Below, in pieces: positions 13,989-15,951 of a DNA stretch of 15,951 nucleotides. Each line of letters opens with the position of its first letter. Position 1 is the stretch's first letter. The notes beneath the pieces were generated by a model. That model searched no databases. It saw only the letters and a list, made by a program, of their open reading frames with translations, and was not told the origin of the DNA. The translations under genes were made by a program, and so were the position numbers. The stretch comes from an uncultured Pelagibacteraceae bacterium (GTDB lineage Bacteria > Pseudomonadota > Alphaproteobacteria > Pelagibacterales > Pelagibacteraceae): positions 1-15,951 of the forward strand of contig CACFEM010000015.1 in the NCBI GenBank assembly GCA_902565325.1, given 5' to 3'.

Positions 13989-14562
13989 TTTCTTTATCCT
14001 CCTCTTGAGAAGTTCTCATCAACATTTGCTCTGTTTCCTCTGCAACAACCATTCTCGCTGGCCACATTCCTGTTTTAATACAAATTATAGATCTAAAAAC
14101 CTCGGCAATACCCTGAATTACTAATAGAGTGCCAGCTGCAGGTATCATAGTTTTAACCATATAGATTTGGATTTGTGCTGGACTACTCCAACTAGTCTCT
14201 TTTATTTTCCAAGCTAAGGCTGCATATTCGTATCCATAAAATGCTAAAGCAACAACACCTGGAAAAAAGAATATAAAATATAAAACTAAATCTATCCAAG
14301 CTTGGGTTCTCTGTTTAAATAATCTGTAAATTACATCTCCTCTTACATGAGCCTCAGTTGCTAAACAGTATGCACCTGACATCATTAAAATTGCTCCGTA
14401 CATCTGCATACTAAAATCAAAATTCCACAAAGTCGGCTTATTAAATACATAAGCCATTACAACTTCATAGACTGTCCCTCCCATTAAAATTACAATGCAC
14501 CAGGAAAATGCTTTACCCATTGAAGTGCTAAGCGTGTCTGCAAATTTAATGAAGTTTTCCAT
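13978..14562 (-). CDS. TRAP transporter small permease DctQ
   Basis: A 194-residue four-helix subunit that supports DctM. Helix 1 lies around residues 16-35, followed by a Trp-rich loop; the conserved ATEAHVRGDVIYRLF segment precedes QRTQAWIDLVLYF, both typical of DctQ. The C-terminus is a short charged cytoplasmic-like tail rich in Glu. I place the start at ATG 14562 (MENFIKFADTL). TTG or GTG codons up to nine bases further upstream are open alternatives, and no clear Shine-Dalgarno sequence decides between them. The gene lies after the terminator-like hairpin that follows the binding protein and overlaps dctM by 11 bases. Confidence 0.9.
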   Translation of the reverse strand: MENFIKFADTLSTSMGKAFSWCIVILMGGTVYEVVMAYVFNKPTLWNFDFSMQMYGAILMMSGAYCLATEAHVRGDVIYRLFKQRTQAWIDLVLYFIFFFPGVVALAFYGYEYAALAWKIKETSWSSPAQIQIYMVKTMIPAAGTLLVIQGIAEVFRSIICIKTGMWPARMVVAEETEQMLMRTSQEEDKENVI

Positions 14563-14590
14563 CACCAACAATTATATTAAATTAGTCTAA

Positions 14591-14619
14591 AAAAAAAGGG
14601 GGTTTTAAACCCCCTTTTT
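14591..14619 (-). terminator. Terminator/attenuator hairpin after second TRAP binding-protein gene
   Basis: Read on the minus strand, a GGGGG/CCCCC stem is closed by a TTTAAAA loop, preceded by five A and followed by nine T. A/T pairs can extend the stem at both ends, and the A tract makes it bidirectional in form. It sits between the binding-protein stop (14640) and dctQ, the same position as the hairpin in the first TRAP operon. Confidence 0.87.
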
Positions 14620-14639
14620 ATAATTTTTATTAAAGTTAA

Positions 14640-15800
14640 TTAGATTTTAACTTTCTCAATTGGTCCAAACTCGTTTTCATAAGCTAATTTGTAGTTCGGT
14701 TGATTCATCAACAGATACTTCATTGTTCTCTTAGCGTATGCTTTTTGTGAGTCTACTACTTTTTTGAAGAAAGCATCTTTACCAGAAAATTCACCAACAA
14801 CTTTATCCCAACCTTTTAATTGTTCAGCCAAGATAGCGTCTGATGTTTGGTAAACATTAACCTTATGCTCATTCATTAACTTAGCTAAGTCAGTTGAATA
14901 TCTAACCAATGCTTTAAAGTAGTTATCTGAGTTTGCAGCGTAAGCAGCATTTTTCAAGATAGCTTGATGAGCAGGTGAAAGGCTGTCATATCTCTTCTTA
15001 TTAATCGGCACTTCAAACATTTCCTGAGACTGGTGGAAACTTCCTAAGTGGTAATGTTTAGAGACATCTTGCATTCCAAACTGTGAGTCTGATGTAGGGT
15101 TGTTAAACTCAGCAGCATCAATCAAACCAGTTTTCATAGCTGGTTGAATTTCACCACCTGGTAATTGTCTTACAACCATTCCCATAGCAGTTAAAACGTT
15201 AGTCGCAAGACCAACTGTTCTATACTTCATTCCTTTAACATCAGAAACTTTTGTTACATTCTTTTTAAACCAACCAAATGGCTGAGCAGGCATTGGCATA
15301 TGGAAGAAACCATAGTAGTTAAAACCTACACTCTTAACAGCTTCGTCATAAAGTGCTCTTCCTCCACCATACTCCATCCATCCCATAACTTCTTGAGATG
15401 ACATTCCGTAAGATGGTCCAGTTCCAAAAAGTGAAGCAGCAGGATTTTTTCCATACCAATATGCTGTCACCCAGTGACCCATATCAACAACCCCAGAACT
15501 TACTGCTTGTCCAATTTCAGAAGTTTTTACAACTGCTCCAACTGGTTGAACATCAATTTTAAGTTTACCATCTGACATATCGCTAACCATTTTTGCGTAA
15601 TCAGATGCCATTTCAAAAAAGATGTTTGCGCCTGAAGGCCAAGCTGCTTGCATCTTTAGAGTAATGTGTCCAGCTCCCAAAGCTAGGTTTGGCATTGCTA
15701 CAGCTGCTGTCGCCGCTGCACCAGTCGCTGCTGCTGCTTTGAAGAACTTTCTTCTTGAAGGAGTTTTAGAACCCTTCAATGATTTTTTATTCTTAATCAT
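14640..15800 (-). CDS. TRAP transporter periplasmic substrate-binding protein (mannitol/chloroaromatic type)
   Basis: A 386-residue Tat-exported solute-binding protein: SRRKFF with Arg16-Arg17, Ala-rich hydrophobic stretch, cleavage probably near LGA (residues 41-43). The mature part shows the DctP-fold landmarks of the COG4663 group: AAWPSGANIFFEMA, PAQPFGWF (Gln173), KYRTVGLA (Arg194, expected carboxylate contact) and LPGGEIQPAMKTGLIDAAEFN (Glu231). The aromatic after Glu231 is Phe where the other binding protein has Trp, so the site probably holds a different ligand. ATG 15800 has a good AGGAGA five bases upstream. The signal peptide is 25/30 identical to that of the TakP-like protein, while the mature parts have clearly diverged. 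The downstream amidase suggests an organic acid carrying an amide or amine group; that is inference. Confidence 0.93.
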   Translation of the reverse strand: MIKNKKSLKGSKTPSRRKFFKAAAATGAAATAAVAMPNLALGAGHITLKMQAAWPSGANIFFEMASDYAKMVSDMSDGKLKIDVQPVGAVVKTSEIGQAVSSGVVDMGHWVTAYWYGKNPAASLFGTGPSYGMSSQEVMGWMEYGGGRALYDEAVKSVGFNYYGFFHMPMPAQPFGWFKKNVTKVSDVKGMKYRTVGLATNVLTAMGMVVRQLPGGEIQPAMKTGLIDAAEFNNPTSDSQFGMQDVSKHYHLGSFHQSQEMFEVPINKKRYDSLSPAHQAILKNAAYAANSDNYFKALVRYSTDLAKLMNEHKVNVYQTSDAILAEQLKGWDKVVGEFSGKDAFFKKVVDSQKAYAKRTMKYLLMNQPNYKLAYENEFGPIEKVKI

Positions 15801-15811
15801 TTATTCTCCTC

Positions 15812-15825
15812 TAGTTAATTAACTA
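15812..15825 (-). promoter_or_regulatory. 14-bp palindrome in leader of second TRAP binding-protein gene
   Basis: TAGTTAATTAACTA is a perfect palindrome ending two bases upstream of the AGGAGA ribosome-binding site. It shares the 12-base core AGTTAATTAACT with the site at 11002-11015 before the TakP-like gene. Possible common operator, or a conserved remnant of a duplicated leader. Confidence 0.35.
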
Positions 15826-15895
15826 TTAAAATTAAAACATAGATTTAAATTAGAGTCTTTCTAAAAAGAGGTACAGATTGTCACCATTAGCGTTA

Positions 15896-15917
15896 AAATT
15901 GAAAATATTTTCAATTT
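15896..15917. repeat. 22-bp perfect AT-rich palindrome
   Basis: Both arms read AAATTGAAAAT inward from each strand, with no spacer. It lies about 96 bases upstream of the second TRAP operon's first gene. As RNA it would give a nine-pair stem with an ATAT loop but no adjacent GC clamp or U tract, so an operator is more plausible than a terminator. The rest of 15826-15951 shows no ORF and no convincing promoter pair; the upstream gene lies outside the window. Confidence 0.5.
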
Positions 15918-15951
15918 ATGGTTGTTTCTAAATCAATTTATTATCCTCATA

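Noticed and set aside
1..15951. CRISPR arrays, insertion sequences, prophage or defence genes
   Set aside because: No regularly spaced repeats, transposase or integrase motifs, or target-site duplications were seen; every gene fits housekeeping or transport functions.

Overview
The window looks like chromosome of an AT-rich, streamlined marine alphaproteobacterium, most likely SAR11/Pelagibacterales. This is an inference from five things: low GC, very short or negative intergenic gaps, the ffh-rpsP gene order, and two twin-arginine-secreted TRAP transporters of the mannitol/chloroaromatic (COG4663-type) branch, with no mobile DNA, CRISPR array, tRNA or rRNA seen. No database search was possible.

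Region 1 (1-3504) is housekeeping. On the minus strand ffh (SRP GTPase) precedes rpsP (ribosomal protein S16, cut by the window edge). Divergently on the plus strand, dapF (lysine/peptidoglycan precursor synthesis) overlaps ftsY (SRP receptor) by one base. The two SRP-pathway GTPases therefore flank one short divergent control region (about 1603-1762). The ffh-proximal part of this region is unusually GC-rich and folds into several strong hairpins, which makes it the best candidate for an undescribed RNA element here.

Region 2 (3497-11000, minus strand) is a probable operon read from right to left. It starts with a TakP-like periplasmic binding protein, then a terminator-like hairpin, an oversized DctQ subunit, and a DctM subunit with a soluble coiled-coil tail of about 320 residues. 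An MFS transporter and a membrane-anchored alpha/beta hydrolase follow. A small secreted protein of unknown function lies further downstream and runs convergently into the end of ftsY.

Region 3 (11114-15951, minus strand) is a second TRAP operon: binding protein, terminator-like hairpin, DctQ, DctM, an amidase-signature hydrolase and a 58-residue two-helix membrane protein too short for routine ORF calling. The two binding-protein genes share almost the same signal peptide, ribosome-binding region and upstream palindrome, although the mature proteins are clearly diverged.

Together, regions 2 and 3 look like two high-affinity uptake systems for organic anions. In each, a hairpin after the binding-protein gene probably keeps its transcript more abundant than that of the membrane subunits, and each carries its own catabolic or export accessory genes. 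No gene-free stretch exceeds 300 bases.
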